Assembly: GCA_021201825.1 (NCBI GenBank)
Contig: JAJQED010000037.1
Location: forward strand, 99,516-163,515
DNA from: Alistipes sp.
GTDB lineage: Bacteria; Bacteroidota; Bacteroidia; Bacteroidales; Rikenellaceae
Direction: 5' to 3'
Length of the DNA stretch: 64,000 nucleotides
Shown here: piece by piece, positions 15,475-25,438 of the stretch
Layout: each line of letters starts with the position of its first letter
Numbering within the stretch: position 1 is the stretch's first letter
Translations under genes and position numbers: made by a program
The notes under the pieces: model-generated
What the model was told of the DNA's origin: nothing
What the model saw: the letters and a program-made list of their open reading frames with translations, nothing else
Database searches by the model: none

Positions 15475-16863
15475 CTACTCGTAATACTTGAGTTTACCCA
15501 TAGAGGTTATTGTGGTAGCCTGTACCGATACGCCTTTGGTAGCGGTAGCCGTTGCGGCGTCGATCACATAGACAGCCGGGTCTTCGTTTTCCACAAGGAT
15601 CGATACATATGCCTTACCCCCCTCGAAATAGGGCATCGAACCGATGGTCGATATCGTAGACACATCGGGAAGCCCTGTAACGTAGGTAAGCGCTCCGCTT
15701 TCGCCTTTGAAAATCGCCAGGCGGTTTGCCGCCGGCGACTGCCCGAACGGGGCGTCATACATAAGCAGCATAAAATAATCGCCTGTAACGTGCCAGCTGC
15801 GCAGGAAACCGCATCCGGCAGACTGATCCTCGATGCTCACATAATAGGAATCGTCGAATTGGCTCGCTCCGTTTTTGATGCGCATCACCCCGGCATCGAG
15901 CGTGGTCTGCTGTACGCTTTCGGTCATGGTCTTTGCATAGCTGGGAGAGAAAACATAGACGTCCCCGTTATCTGCCGCCCATATCATTTGGTAATATTGG
16001 GACTGGTTGCGGCCCACGGCATAGCTTATTCTATCGGTATTGATCAGGGTAGCCTTGTCGTGGTCGAAATTCATATCGGGGTATATCGCGATCCATGCCT
16101 CGTTCGGGTGCTGGGTCCACTGTATCTCTCCTTCGTAATACTGCGAGCTGTTTGTACCGCCGGATTCGGTTTTGACAAGCTCCTGGCAAACGACATCGTC
16201 CGGATATGTCACTACACCGTACTGGCTCATACCCATAGGGATGGGAGCGGTGAACAAACGGCTTCCCACCTGCAGTATACCGGCAAAGGTTACGTATTCG
16301 CCGTTGCCCAGATAGTTCTCGGACCACAATTCGGCGGAGTTCGAAGTAATGGACTGGTTCTCCACGTCTATATAGTTGATAAGGAAACCCTTGGGTATAT
16401 AACCGGTTTGCGGATCGGCGTGGGATTCGTCCAGCGCCCCGGTGGAGGTAGTGATAAGGTACTGGTCATATAAACCATAGGAGGTGAACCTCTTAACCTC
16501 ATATGTATTCGAACGGGGTGCAGCTTTCCCCTCCCTGTTGAGTTCGTACGAGGTGGTCACTCCCGCATTGCCCTGGTTGTATACAAGTCGGTAGAGATAT
16601 TTGTCGTCGTAATAAACCCAATAGGTTCCGGTGTCGGTCTCCGTGCCGTTGTTAACCGTAGTAATGCTTCCCCCGGAAAGTTCCTCGGTCGAGAGGATGT
16701 AATTCGAGCTGCTTTCGCCGCTGGTGACGGTTGCCGTTATGATGTAGGTTTCGTCCACTCCGGGACCGGTATTGGGGGTACCCCCGTCATCGTCGTTACA
16801 GGAACTCAACAGGGCCATTGCGGTCAACGCGGCGACCCCTGCCAAAAGATAGTTTTTTTTCAT
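15475..16863 (-). CDS. DUF4374 lipoprotein, partner of a TonB-dependent receptor
   Basis: 462 residues. Lipobox LLSSC (Cys22) followed by a CNDDDGG acidic spacer, which resembles the lipoprotein export signal that sends Bacteroidota lipoproteins to the cell surface. The rest is a beta-propeller-like DUF4374 domain of repeated strands (for example YWVYYDDKYLYRL, YFMLLMYDA). DUF4374 proteins usually sit beside TonB-dependent receptors for siderophores or haem. The receptor gene is directly upstream (30-bp gap) in the same direction, so the pair is one operon. The PepSY-type membrane protein often found third in such clusters is absent. Confidence 0.85.
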   Translation of the reverse strand: MKKNYLLAGVAALTAMALLSSCNDDDGGTPNTGPGVDETYIITATVTSGESSSNYILSTEELSGGSITTVNNGTETDTGTYWVYYDDKYLYRLVYNQGNAGVTTSYELNREGKAAPRSNTYEVKRFTSYGLYDQYLITTSTGALDESHADPQTGYIPKGFLINYIDVENQSITSNSAELWSENYLGNGEYVTFAGILQVGSRLFTAPIPMGMSQYGVVTYPDDVVCQELVKTESGGTNSSQYYEGEIQWTQHPNEAWIAIYPDMNFDHDKATLINTDRISYAVGRNQSQYYQMIWAADNGDVYVFSPSYAKTMTESVQQTTLDAGVMRIKNGASQFDDSYYVSIEDQSAGCGFLRSWHVTGDYFMLLMYDAPFGQSPAANRLAIFKGESGALTYVTGLPDVSTISTIGSMPYFEGGKAYVSILVENEDPAVYVIDAATATATKGVSVQATTITSMGKLKYYE

Positions 16864-16893
16864 TTCGATATGTTTTTTGTAATTAAAAACGTA

Positions 16894-19278
16894 TTAATTG
16901 CCGAAGTATACCCTGAACTTACCGTAGACGGCCCTGCCGGCCTTTTGCAGGCTGAAATTATCGAAGAGCTTCTCATCGGTGAAATTGCGGCATTCCAGCG
17001 AAAGGTTATATCGGCCGTTCATAATGCTGTACGAAACGGTTAGGTTGTGCGAGAACTGTTTAGGCACGAACATTTTGGTCTCCCTGTCGCCAAGGTTCTC
17101 GAAATATAGCGGGAAACTGTGCACGTACATGTTGTCATAGGTGAACGTGAGCAGGTTGCCTTTCCACCCCAGGTCCTGCCAGTAGAACGTCAGGTCGGCG
17201 TTGGTATACTGGTAAGGTACATTGGGCATCCTCACCCCGTAGGTTATATCCTCGTTGCCGTTGACAAAAGTCTTTACGTTGTTGCGGGCGTTCAGTTGGG
17301 TAAAGTTGGCCCCTACGCTGACCCATTTCGAGAAGCCGTAACGCACCGAAAAGTTGTACCCCTTGGAGAGCACCTTGCCGTGGTTGACGCTCTGGCTGGT
17401 TTCGGTCCCGACGCTCTGCATGATGTAGTCCCGTGTATCGCGGTATATAAGCCCTCCCTCGCCGTAGACGGAATGCAGCCCGAACGTGCGGTCGTAGCTG
17501 AGGGTGAAATTGAGGTTGTCGCTCTGCTCGGGTTTGAGGTCAAAATTGCCCACCAAATTCTCACTGTTGCCGAACATCTCGTTGTCCGAGGGCATCCGGC
17601 AGGCTTTCTCGTAGGAGAGTTTGGTTTGCAGGCCGTCGATGATAAAATAGGTCCCGGCGGCGCCGTAGCCCCAGTAATCCTGCGAACGGGTGTCTCTAAA
17701 CCAGCTGTCCTGGGCTGTGGTTTCAGCCACGGAAGTGGCCGAGAACATCCTGTAATATTTCCCGAATAGTGACACGTTCCACCTGTCCGACGGTTTGAGG
17801 CGGTACGAAAGTCCGCTGATGTTCTTGCGGTTGTCGCTCGGTATAGGGTTCTTGGTGGACCCGGCCACCAGCATATCCTTGCTGTTGCGCCTGAAAGCGC
17901 TTATCATGTGGTTGAAAGTGAAAGCGTGCACGTCACCGATCCGATAGTCCAGCGTAGCCGTGCCGTTCCAGTTGTCGTCGTACTGTCGGCTGTGACCGTA
18001 GGAGACCTCGCCCGGGCTGGAGCGCTTCTTTCGCTCGCCGAACCAGTTATATTCGTATTCGCTCGTATCCACGTTGTCGGTCTGGTTGCGGTTGTAATTG
18101 GCCGTTACCCGTATGTTCAGCCCCTCTGTAAGCAGGTCGCGCTTGATGTACTCCATCGAGGGCATCAGCGAGTGGCCCTCGCGGTACCGCTCCCCGAACA
18201 CCACCTCCTGCCGCGCGCCGTTCTGGATCTCTTTGTACATTTGGGACCATGTGAACCCGAACAACAGCCGGTCCGCCCATTTCTTGCCAACCACACCCAG
18301 TTTACCCACGACGGCCTCGTTATGGTAAGTATCGTGGAAACGCTTCACGCGGAATATCTCGTCCGTGGTCATCGTGTAACCGTCCTCGAGGAATTGTTTG
18401 ACCGGCGTATCGATATGGTAATTATTGTCAGAGTAGTTCTGGAACGCGTTTATCTCGTACGTAAAACCGTTCTTGAGCGTCTGCCCGAAGTTGACGTAAC
18501 TCTTATGCGTGTTGAAAGAGCCGAAAGAATAGGAGGCATCGAGGAACCACCGGTTCCGGTCCTGCGAGACGCTGTTCTTTTTGGTAACTATATTTATCAC
18601 CCCGCCTATGGCGTCCGTACCGAAACCGACAGGCACGACCCCTTTGTATATCTCGATCCGCTCCGCGTAGTTCACCGGTATGTTGTTCAGGCTGAAAGAA
18701 CTGCCCGTGCCGTCCTGGGGCACCCCGTCGATAAAGACCTTGACGTGGTTTCCCGTGAAACCGTCGAGCATGATGGTCATATTGGACCCGACGCCGCCGG
18801 TCTCCCTGATCTTCAGGCCCGGGGCGCGCGCCAGTGCATCGCTGAGGTTGAGGGTCGTATTCTGCAGCGCCTTGGTATCTATGGCCACCGCATTATATGC
18901 CGACTCCCGTACGCGGCTTACCCCGGATGCCGAAACCACCACTTTCTCTACCTGTACATTTTCGGGGGCGAGCGTAACGTCCTGCCGCAGCCTATTCTGT
19001 TGGGTAAGCCGGACGGGGATCTCCTCCGTTTTATACCCGAGGGCCGACACTACCAGCACGTATTCCCCAACCGGGGCGCTCAAATGGTAAATGCCGTCCT
19101 TATCGGGAACGGTTCCGTACTGGGTATCTTTAAGGTAAACGTTGGCGAAATTTATCACCCCGTCCTCGACCGAGGTTATCTTGCCAGAGATATGCCCCCG
19201 GGGTTGTCCGTAAACGGGCTGATGGATGAAGCTGGCCAGCAACAGGGAGAGAATGACGATACGGTTCAGTTTTTCCAA
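16894..19278 (-). CDS. TonB-dependent outer-membrane receptor
   Basis: 794 residues. Signal peptide (1-24), a carboxypeptidase-regulatory-like beta-sandwich domain (about 27-110, typical start GHISGKITSVEDGVINFANV), a plug domain (about 125-240; LSDALARAPGLKIRE, VFIDGVPQDG, IEIYKGVVPVGFGTDAIGG) and a C-terminal 22-stranded barrel ending in FRVYFGN. The size and the lack of a SusD neighbour fit siderophore, haem or vitamin uptake rather than a SusC glycan importer; the DUF4374 partner points to iron. Substrate not determined. Confidence 0.9.
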   Translation of the reverse strand: MEKLNRIVILSLLLASFIHQPVYGQPRGHISGKITSVEDGVINFANVYLKDTQYGTVPDKDGIYHLSAPVGEYVLVVSALGYKTEEIPVRLTQQNRLRQDVTLAPENVQVEKVVVSASGVSRVRESAYNAVAIDTKALQNTTLNLSDALARAPGLKIRETGGVGSNMTIMLDGFTGNHVKVFIDGVPQDGTGSSFSLNNIPVNYAERIEIYKGVVPVGFGTDAIGGVINIVTKKNSVSQDRNRWFLDASYSFGSFNTHKSYVNFGQTLKNGFTYEINAFQNYSDNNYHIDTPVKQFLEDGYTMTTDEIFRVKRFHDTYHNEAVVGKLGVVGKKWADRLLFGFTWSQMYKEIQNGARQEVVFGERYREGHSLMPSMEYIKRDLLTEGLNIRVTANYNRNQTDNVDTSEYEYNWFGERKKRSSPGEVSYGHSRQYDDNWNGTATLDYRIGDVHAFTFNHMISAFRRNSKDMLVAGSTKNPIPSDNRKNISGLSYRLKPSDRWNVSLFGKYYRMFSATSVAETTAQDSWFRDTRSQDYWGYGAAGTYFIIDGLQTKLSYEKACRMPSDNEMFGNSENLVGNFDLKPEQSDNLNFTLSYDRTFGLHSVYGEGGLIYRDTRDYIMQSVGTETSQSVNHGKVLSKGYNFSVRYGFSKWVSVGANFTQLNARNNVKTFVNGNEDITYGVRMPNVPYQYTNADLTFYWQDLGWKGNLLTFTYDNMYVHSFPLYFENLGDRETKMFVPKQFSHNLTVSYSIMNGRYNLSLECRNFTDEKLFDNFSLQKAGRAVYGKFRVYFGN

Positions 19279-19314
19279 TTTCTTCTAATGTTTCCGGGTT
19301 ATCTAAAGCCAGTG

Positions 19315-19364
19315 CAAAATTCCCCCGAAAATCCCGGACTTCAAATCCCAATCTTTAGGGATTT
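19315..19364 (-). promoter_or_regulatory. Promoter with overlapping operator for the receptor operon
   Basis: On the minus strand, TTTG (19345-19342), 19 bp, GAATTTTG (19322-19315; one mismatch to TAnnTTTG). The perfect 7-bp inverted repeat AAATCCC/GGGATTT (19343-19349 with 19358-19364) covers the -33 box, a position where a repressor such as an iron-responsive one would block the promoter. The sequence is not a classical Fur box. Confidence 0.45.
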
Positions 19365-19484
19365 ATACCCTCCCGCCCCTTGTTATATAGTTACAAATAG
19401 GCATCGGGGCCGGACCGGCACTGGCGGCGTCCATACATCGAAAAGAAAAAGATAGGCTAAACGGTCCCTGTCGGGGCCGGCGGG

Positions 19485-20834
19485 TTAAAACGACGCAGTG
19501 TCGAATTTCCACTCCCAGCCGGCGAACCGGTAAATTACGGGGCGGAACGGCTCGCGGGACTTGAGGTCGATATAGGTCTCATAGAGGTTATACCCCTTGC
19601 CCGAATCGCTGCCCAGGGACCAGGCCATAACGCAGGTGTGGTTGACCGAGCGCGAACGCACCGATTCGGCCCGCTTCAGGTAACGGCCGAGCCAGGCGGG
19701 ATCGTTTGCCAGATCGCCTCCCGGTATGGGTCCCAGACGGGTGGGCCGGGGCGAGATATTGGCGTTATCGACCACATAGAAACCGGTCTCGTCGCACAGG
19801 TCGTAAAACCACCCGGGCTGGGGATAATCCGGCAAGAGTGTATTGTATCCCTCCTTTTTCAGGGCCGCAAGGTCGGCACGGGCGGCGGCTATATCCCCGG
19901 CGGCGTTATATATGACCGGCTTCATCTCCACGGGTATGCCGTTGCGAAGCACTTTCCCGTAAGCCAGCTCGGTCTTCCCGAACCCGACCCGGAACGGGAT
20001 ATATTCGATCATCCGGTTGCCGCGCCGCACGGTCAGCATGCCGTAATAGAGCGCCGGGTTATCCGGGGTCCAAAAGTTCTCGTTAGTCTTATAGATCGGT
20101 TCCCGGAACCTTACCGTATCCCGGCCACGGCCATCCACCGTGACCTCCCGCATATCGTAGTATTGCAGCTTGCCCTGCGGGGAGTATATATCGTAACCCA
20201 CGGTGTAGGTCTCCGCACTGTTATAGCTGTTCGAGAGCGCCAGCCGTACATTTATCACCCCGAACGACCCCGTCGAATCGGGGAAGAACCTGATCCGGTA
20301 ATCCTCGATACAGACCTTTGGCTGAGAAAACAGGAACACCTGCGGTTCGGCCCCGGCCCCGGTGCCCGTCATTTCCTCCATCCGGGGCACGACACCCGGG
20401 GCATGGAGAATGGAGATGGTGTTCTCCCCGTCGGTAATATGGTCCGAGATAAGGAACTGCATCGGCATACGGCTGTCCTCGCCGTAGGCCACCATATCGT
20501 CGCCGATAAAAACGTAATAGGAGTCCAGCCCGCTTACCTGCAAATAAACGTCCCGGTCGAGCCAGATATAAGGGATATCGGCCTTGTATTCGAACAGGTC
20601 GTTACCCTGCATGGACTTCTTTTCCCCCTGCCCGAGGGGCATGTAGAATTTGCTCTGCTCCGGGTCGCCCGATTCGGCCCCGTGCCGGGTATCGTAACTG
20701 ATAAAATGTGAACGGAACACCGCCTTGCCCGCAAAACCGGCCCCGGGGTCCATATGTTCGGTCCCTGTCGGTAAGCCCTGCGCGGCAGCGGCCAGCGGGA
20801 GTATTAACGATATTATGGCAATCAGATTTTTCAT
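19485..20834 (-). CDS. Truncated GH2-like protein, probable pseudoenzyme
   Basis: 449 residues from ATG 20834, where a good signal peptide begins (MKNLIAIISLILPLAAAAQG). An N-terminal jelly-roll and Ig-like region is followed by the first part of a GH2 TIM barrel: FYVVDNANISPRP, then VNHTCVMAWSLGSDSGKG near the end. In beta-galactosidases this last motif is WSLGNESG, with Glu as acid/base; here Asn-Glu is Ser-Asp (Asp410). The protein stops about 35 residues later, so the half of the barrel with the nucleophile Glu is missing. No continuation is visible downstream in any frame. Catalysis is therefore unlikely; a binding role or gene decay is possible. It lies 40 bp downstream of the DUF4954 gene and is probably cotranscribed. 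Confidence 0.7.
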   Translation of the reverse strand: MKNLIAIISLILPLAAAAQGLPTGTEHMDPGAGFAGKAVFRSHFISYDTRHGAESGDPEQSKFYMPLGQGEKKSMQGNDLFEYKADIPYIWLDRDVYLQVSGLDSYYVFIGDDMVAYGEDSRMPMQFLISDHITDGENTISILHAPGVVPRMEEMTGTGAGAEPQVFLFSQPKVCIEDYRIRFFPDSTGSFGVINVRLALSNSYNSAETYTVGYDIYSPQGKLQYYDMREVTVDGRGRDTVRFREPIYKTNENFWTPDNPALYYGMLTVRRGNRMIEYIPFRVGFGKTELAYGKVLRNGIPVEMKPVIYNAAGDIAAARADLAALKKEGYNTLLPDYPQPGWFYDLCDETGFYVVDNANISPRPTRLGPIPGGDLANDPAWLGRYLKRAESVRSRSVNHTCVMAWSLGSDSGKGYNLYETYIDLKSREPFRPVIYRFAGWEWKFDTASF

Positions 20835-20874
20835 ACCTGTCCAACGAATTGCGGAGCGGGATATTACGCCCCGG

Positions 20875-22707
20875 TTATACTTTCCTAACCGCACGGAAAT
20901 CCGCTTTGCGTTCTTCCTCATTGTCGCAGTCGATACCGTAGCCGGTCTCCATCATGGTGTCCATATCCCGCTGGGCGTCCTCCATGCGTTGGGAGGTGAG
21001 AGCGGCCGCGGCCTCGTGGCCCCGGGCTACGGCGGCGGCTATATCCTCCGGGGAGGGTTCGCGGCCGAGCCGGTCGGCAAGAACGCCGAGACCCCAGGCG
21101 TAGGCATGGTCCGGGTAGGCATCATGGATGGCATCCAGCTCCCGTTCGAACTGCGCGACGTCGGCAAATTCGCCCCCCTCGAGCATCCCGAGCAGGCGGT
21201 CCATCTCCGTCTTGGGCAGGTACATGCCCGCCGCATCAACCCACTGGCCACAGAACGGTCTCGCCTGCCTGTATCCGGATTCCAGCGCGGCACCGACCGC
21301 CGCGTCGGCGGCCAGTTCGTAGAGCTGTATCCCGCGTTTCAGCACGACGTGCTTAATACGGATGCGGTTATAGTTATGCACCTCCACCCCCTCGCGCGAA
21401 GCAAGGCGGCGGCAGATGCCAAGGGCATTGAGTATTTTGGAACCCAGGTAGGGATTATGCTCGCTCTGGTTGACGCGGTCCGTTCTCTTGTCTCCGCGCC
21501 GGTCGCGGGCGGGCCACTTGTTAAGGTCCCGGTGCGTGCCGTAACTGCGCAGGTTGGCGGCCGGATGGAGTGAAGACCGGCCCGCATCCTCTATCAGGTA
21601 GGAAAACGGCAGCTGCGAAGTGTCGTGGTGGTTCGTATGTTTGCCGATAACGACCGTAAAGGCCCCCTCGCGCGAGGGTAACATTATGTAGGAGTTACTG
21701 CCGAATTTGCATCCGCGCTCGTGGATGCCCTGGTGTACGGCTCCCGCCTTGAAAAGGTGGTTGCTCTGGTTCGAGCCGCTGCCGGCATTGAAAAAGAGAA
21801 AGTAGCCGGCGATCAGCAGCGACGACCGGTGGTGCGACACCGTGAACGGCCCCCCGAACACCGAAGCCGCTTCGCCGCCACCGAGCTCGCTGTTTGCGAA
21901 GAACATGGAATGGGTGGCCATAAAACCGCTTTCGAGCTTGCACGCCTCGCCGATAAAGCAATGGTCCACGGAGACCCCGTCGGTGAGTTTCGAACCCTCG
22001 AGGCATATAAAGTTATGGGCTATGACACCGGTGCCTATAAACGTGGGCCGGGCGGCACTGCTGTTGACCGTGCCGTTCGACAGCCCCGCCGCACCCTCTA
22101 TACGGGCGCCCGGGCCGATATTGACATTGCATATTTCACCGCAACCGGAAATGACCGCCCCGTCCCCGATCGAACATTTGTCCGAGCGCACCGATTCGCA
22201 GTAACTACCGATCAGCCCCAGCAGGGCCTCGATAGCCCGCGGCCTGTGGCGGTACATCGCGGTAACGTATGCCGTCTGGGCGGAGAGTTCGTTGAACACG
22301 GGGACTTCCCGGCCCCCGGCCTCGTTGATCGAGGCCACCTGCACACCGTTGCCGAACGTGCTGTCGCCCGTACAGGCGATCTTGCCGGTATTCTCGATTA
22401 TTACCCCGCGGCCGATACGGCAGTTGGCTATGTAGGACCCAACGTTTGCAACCAGGCAGTCGTCCCCTATCTCACTGTCGATAACCGTCGTATTGTAAAT
22501 GCCACTGCGGCGGCGGATACCCTTATGGTCCGTAACCGGGCCGCCGCAAGCCCCTATCCTCACCTCGCCGGCGAACGTACACCCCCGCAGGGCGGAAATG
22601 TCCGTACCTTCGGTGATCATTACCCTGTCCCACCGCTCGGCCACACAGCCGGCCGCGGCAAGGGTTTCTATCTGTAGGGGGGATAGGTTGCGGTAAGCCT
22701 GTTCCAT
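20875..22707 (-). CDS. DUF4954 protein with left-handed beta-helix
   Basis: 610 residues, no signal peptide, so probably cytoplasmic. The N-terminal 300 residues form hexapeptide repeats of the left-handed beta-helix type (VIDSEIGDDCLVANVGSYIANCRIGRGVIIE and later VDHCFIGEACKLES), as in sugar nucleotidyltransferases and acyltransferases, then HHRSSLLIAGYFLFFNAGSGSNQSNH and a helical C-terminal region. DUF4954 is largely a Bacteroidota family and its reaction is not established; similarity to sugar-phosphate pyrophosphorylases suggests sugar metabolism. It is the first gene of a two-gene operon with the GH2-like protein. Confidence 0.85.
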   Translation of the reverse strand: MEQAYRNLSPLQIETLAAAGCVAERWDRVMITEGTDISALRGCTFAGEVRIGACGGPVTDHKGIRRRSGIYNTTVIDSEIGDDCLVANVGSYIANCRIGRGVIIENTGKIACTGDSTFGNGVQVASINEAGGREVPVFNELSAQTAYVTAMYRHRPRAIEALLGLIGSYCESVRSDKCSIGDGAVISGCGEICNVNIGPGARIEGAAGLSNGTVNSSAARPTFIGTGVIAHNFICLEGSKLTDGVSVDHCFIGEACKLESGFMATHSMFFANSELGGGEAASVFGGPFTVSHHRSSLLIAGYFLFFNAGSGSNQSNHLFKAGAVHQGIHERGCKFGSNSYIMLPSREGAFTVVIGKHTNHHDTSQLPFSYLIEDAGRSSLHPAANLRSYGTHRDLNKWPARDRRGDKRTDRVNQSEHNPYLGSKILNALGICRRLASREGVEVHNYNRIRIKHVVLKRGIQLYELAADAAVGAALESGYRQARPFCGQWVDAAGMYLPKTEMDRLLGMLEGGEFADVAQFERELDAIHDAYPDHAYAWGLGVLADRLGREPSPEDIAAAVARGHEAAAALTSQRMEDAQRDMDTMMETGYGIDCDNEEERKADFRAVRKV

Positions 22708-22729
22708 CTTAAGTTTGCGGATTGATTGG

Positions 22730-22737
22730 CAAAGTTA
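22730..22737 (-). promoter_or_regulatory. -7 box for the DUF4954 operon
   Basis: TAACTTTG on the minus strand, exact match, leader about 17 nt. Confidence 0.55.
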
Positions 22738-22779
22738 GCATTTTGGATAAAATAAATTCGAAGTTCCGCCGTTAAGGTG

Positions 22780-22787
22780 TATATTTG
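22780..22787 (+). promoter_or_regulatory. -7 box for the lipoprotein gene at 22832
   Basis: TATATTTG, exact match, about 45 bp before the chosen start; TTCG sits 19 bp upstream in place of TTTG. Confidence 0.55.
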
Positions 22788-22831
22788 CATCTGTATTTTA
22801 CGCTTCTAACCGGATAATGACAAACAGCATA

Positions 22832-23791
22832 ATGAAAAAATTTTTCCTCACGACCCTTGCCGCAGCCCTCTGCCTGCCGTTCTACTCCTGCCTGGACAGC
22901 GCCAGCGAGACCGTCACCGGAGTGGAGGGAGGGGTTGCCCTGTATAACCTGGCCCGCTTCCAGATAGACATGGATATGGACCCGATGATCCTCGCGCTCA
23001 AGCTCAACACCCTGATGGAGACTGCGGACCAGCAATTCGAAGATTGGAGCGTGGCCAAGGTCACCATCGGCGAGGACGACGATGCGACGGAAGTGCTACT
23101 GCTGGACCAGTTGTTCGGCGAGGGGAACAGTGTCAAGCGCAACGGCGACGAATGGATACTGATGTTCCAGGACCGCACCACGATGGAAAAGGAGAAATAT
23201 TACCGTGACGGCGAAGTGGTTATCAACACCAACGGCTACCGGCTCGGCGATCTGCTTGCCGATCCGTCGGCAAGCTGGGAGGTCACCGTTGCCGAGGGCG
23301 GCTACAATATGGTGATGCTCAGCGGGGATAATTTCGTGAACAGGCTCGATTACTACACTATAACCGGCGACGGGTCGCTGGGCAACACATGGGTTGCCGA
23401 GGGGCGTTCCACCTCCTATTACGTCGGTTACGAAAGTCAGGCGGCCAGCTGGCCGTTCGCCTACGAGGTTTATTTCCCGGGCGAGGCCTCGTTCTACTTC
23501 AACGATATACTCAACTCGCAATTCCTGGTCAACGCCGACATCCAGGGGCGGCCGGTGCTGACCGACTACGAGGTACGGTACGAGGCCATCGACCTGAAAT
23601 ACAAACCCCGCTGCGCTTTCTGGTTTATCTTCGGAGGGATGGAGTTGGTGGAAGTGCTAAACCGCTCGTCGCTTTCGGTGGAAGATTTCCCGGAGCTGTA
23701 CGTCAAATACGCCTGGTTCGACCAGAGCGCCACCACCGATTGTTACTATACGGTGGAGATATCCTATAACGGGACCACTATCACCCTCTAA
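22832..23791 (+). CDS. Lipoprotein of unknown function
   Basis: 319 residues from ATG 22832, which starts a standard lipoprotein signal (MKKFFLTTLAAALCLPFYSC, Cys20); five extra codons are possible upstream. The mature part begins with an acidic spacer (LDSASE) that could direct surface export. It contains a run of beta strands (FQIDMDMDPMI, YNMVMLSGDNFVN, WPFAYEVYFPGEASFYF) and a late Cys. No known domain was recognised. It is transcribed alone between a -7 box and a strong terminator. Confidence 0.7.
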   Translation: MKKFFLTTLAAALCLPFYSCLDSASETVTGVEGGVALYNLARFQIDMDMDPMILALKLNTLMETADQQFEDWSVAKVTIGEDDDATEVLLLDQLFGEGNSVKRNGDEWILMFQDRTTMEKEKYYRDGEVVINTNGYRLGDLLADPSASWEVTVAEGGYNMVMLSGDNFVNRLDYYTITGDGSLGNTWVAEGRSTSYYVGYESQAASWPFAYEVYFPGEASFYFNDILNSQFLVNADIQGRPVLTDYEVRYEAIDLKYKPRCAFWFIFGGMELVEVLNRSSLSVEDFPELYVKYAWFDQSATTDCYYTVEISYNGTTITL

Positions 23792-23816
23792 AGCGGTGAT
23801 CACGTAACGGTACGCT

Positions 23817-23845
23817 ACGGCCCGCCTTACCGGCGGGCCGTTTTT
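23817..23845 (+). terminator. Terminator of the lipoprotein gene
   Basis: Perfect 10-bp GC-rich stem (23817-23826 with 23832-23841), 5-nt loop, then TTTTT. Confidence 0.88.
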
Positions 23846-23928
23846 ACGTATTTGGGAAAAAATACCGATATTTGTTCTCCGGTGAGGATTTCACCGGCAA
23901 TCCCGTACTAAAACAATAACTGCAAGAT

Positions 23929-25329
23929 ATGTCGAAAGAAGCTGACAGGCCCAAGGTGGCCGACCTTTTGAAATGCGCCGAACGCGGAGTGGAAGTAACC
24001 GTTAAGGGGTGGGTTCGCACCAAGCGCGGCAATAAGAACGTGGCATTTATCGCCGTGAACGACGGCTCCACCATACACAACCTACAGGTAGTGGCCGACG
24101 TGGCCTCTTTCGACGAGGAGCTGCTCAAACAGGTGACCACCGGTTCGTGTATCCGTGTGGTGGGAACACTGGTGGACAGCCTCGGGTCGGGCCAGCCCGT
24201 AGAGGTTCAGGCCCGCGAGATCGAGCTTTACGGCGGTGCCGATCCCGAGACCTACCCCCTGCAAAAAAAAGGGCACACCCTCGAGTTCCTGCGGGAGATC
24301 GCCCACCTGCGCCCCCGCACCAACACTTTCGGTGCTGTCCGCCGCATGAGCCACGCTATGGCTTTCGCTATTCATAAATATTTCAACGATCACGGCTTCT
24401 ACTATCTGCATACTCCTCTAATCACTGCAAGCGACGCCGAAGGCGCGGGTGCGATGTTCCAGGTGACGACACTCGATATTGCAAATCCACCCCGTACGGA
24501 AGATGGCAGTATTGATTACACGCAGGATTTCTTCGGCAAGCAGTGCAACCTGACCGTATCAGGTCAGCTGGAAGGGGAGATCGGGGCTATGGCACTTTCT
24601 AAGATATACACGTTCGGCCCGACGTTCCGCGCAGAGAACTCCAACACTCCGCGCCACCTTGCCGAGTTCTGGATGATCGAACCCGAGATGGCGTTCTACG
24701 AACTGGAGGATAATATGGACCTTGCAGAGGACTTTTTGAAGTACCTGATAAGGTATGCCCTGGAGAACTGCATGGACGATCTGGAGTTCCTTAACAAAAT
24801 GTATGACAACGATCTGATAGAAAGATTGAAATTTGTTACTGACAATGATTTCGTTCGGCTCGATTACGGCGAAGGTATCGAAATTCTTTCCCAGAGTGGT
24901 ATGAAATTTGAATTCCCCGTGGCCTGGGGGCTGGACCTGCAGAGCGAACACGAGCGCTACCTGGTGGAACAGCACTTCAAAAAACCCGTGATATTGATAA
25001 ACTATCCTAAAGAGATAAAGGCGTTCTACATGAAACTCAACGCGGACGGGCGCACCGTCCGCGCGATGGACGTATTGTTCCCGAAGATAGGCGAAATAAT
25101 CGGCGGCTCGGAGCGTGAGACAGATCTGGATTTACTCCAGACCCGCATGTCCGACTACGGTATACGACCGGAAGACATGTGGTGGTATCTGGACCTGCGC
25201 CGCTTCGGCTCGGCCCCGCACAGCGGCTTCGGGCTGGGCTTTGAAAGGTTGCTGCTTTTCGTGACCGGCATGTCTAATATCAGGGATGTAATTCCTTTCC
25301 CCCGGACTCCAAAGAACGCAGAGTTTTAA
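23929..25329 (+). CDS. asnS: Asparaginyl-tRNA synthetase
   Basis: 466 residues, full length. N-terminal OB-fold anticodon-binding domain (about 10-110; [19 protein letters not shown]), then the class IIb catalytic core with motif 2 [21 protein letters not shown] and motif 3 [10 protein letters not shown]. The HTPLIT and GAMFQVTT stretches and the absence of the large AspRS GAD insertion favour Asn over Asp. The direct AsnRS route implies no need for GatCAB at tRNA-Asn. It is followed by rpoN on the same strand after 109 bp. Confidence 0.95.
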   Translation: MSKEADRPKVADLLKCAERGVEVTVKGWVRTKRGNKNVAFIAVNDGSTIHNLQVVADVASFDEELLKQVTTGSCIRVVGTLVDSLGSGQPVEVQAREIELYGGADPETYPLQKKGHTLEFLREIAHLRPRTNTFGAVRRMSHAMAFAIHKYFNDHGFYYLHTPLITASDAEGAGAMFQVTTLDIANPPRTEDGSIDYTQDFFGKQCNLTVSGQLEGEIGAMALSKIYTFGPTFRAENSNTPRHLAEFWMIEPEMAFYELEDNMDLAEDFLKYLIRYALENCMDDLEFLNKMYDNDLIERLKFVTDNDFVRLDYGEGIEILSQSGMKFEFPVAWGLDLQSEHERYLVEQHFKKPVILINYPKEIKAFYMKLNADGRTVRAMDVLFPKIGEIIGGSERETDLDLLQTRMSDYGIRPEDMWWYLDLRRFGSAPHSGFGLGFERLLLFVTGMSNIRDVIPFPRTPKNAEF

Positions 25330-25438
25330 CCGGGTTTCTGCCGGCAGACTCGCACAGCGAGCGGGAGGGTATTACGGAAAATGTGAGATTGAAAATGTTA
25401 AGTGCAGTAAATACAATTCCCATAATCGATAACCGAAG

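Noticed and set aside
15475..16473. Long opposite-strand frames over the DUF4374, receptor, polA and DUF4954 genes
   Set aside because: GC-rich genes often leave the opposite strand open; these frames lack domain motifs and starts with leaders, while the minus-strand genes carry clear signatures.
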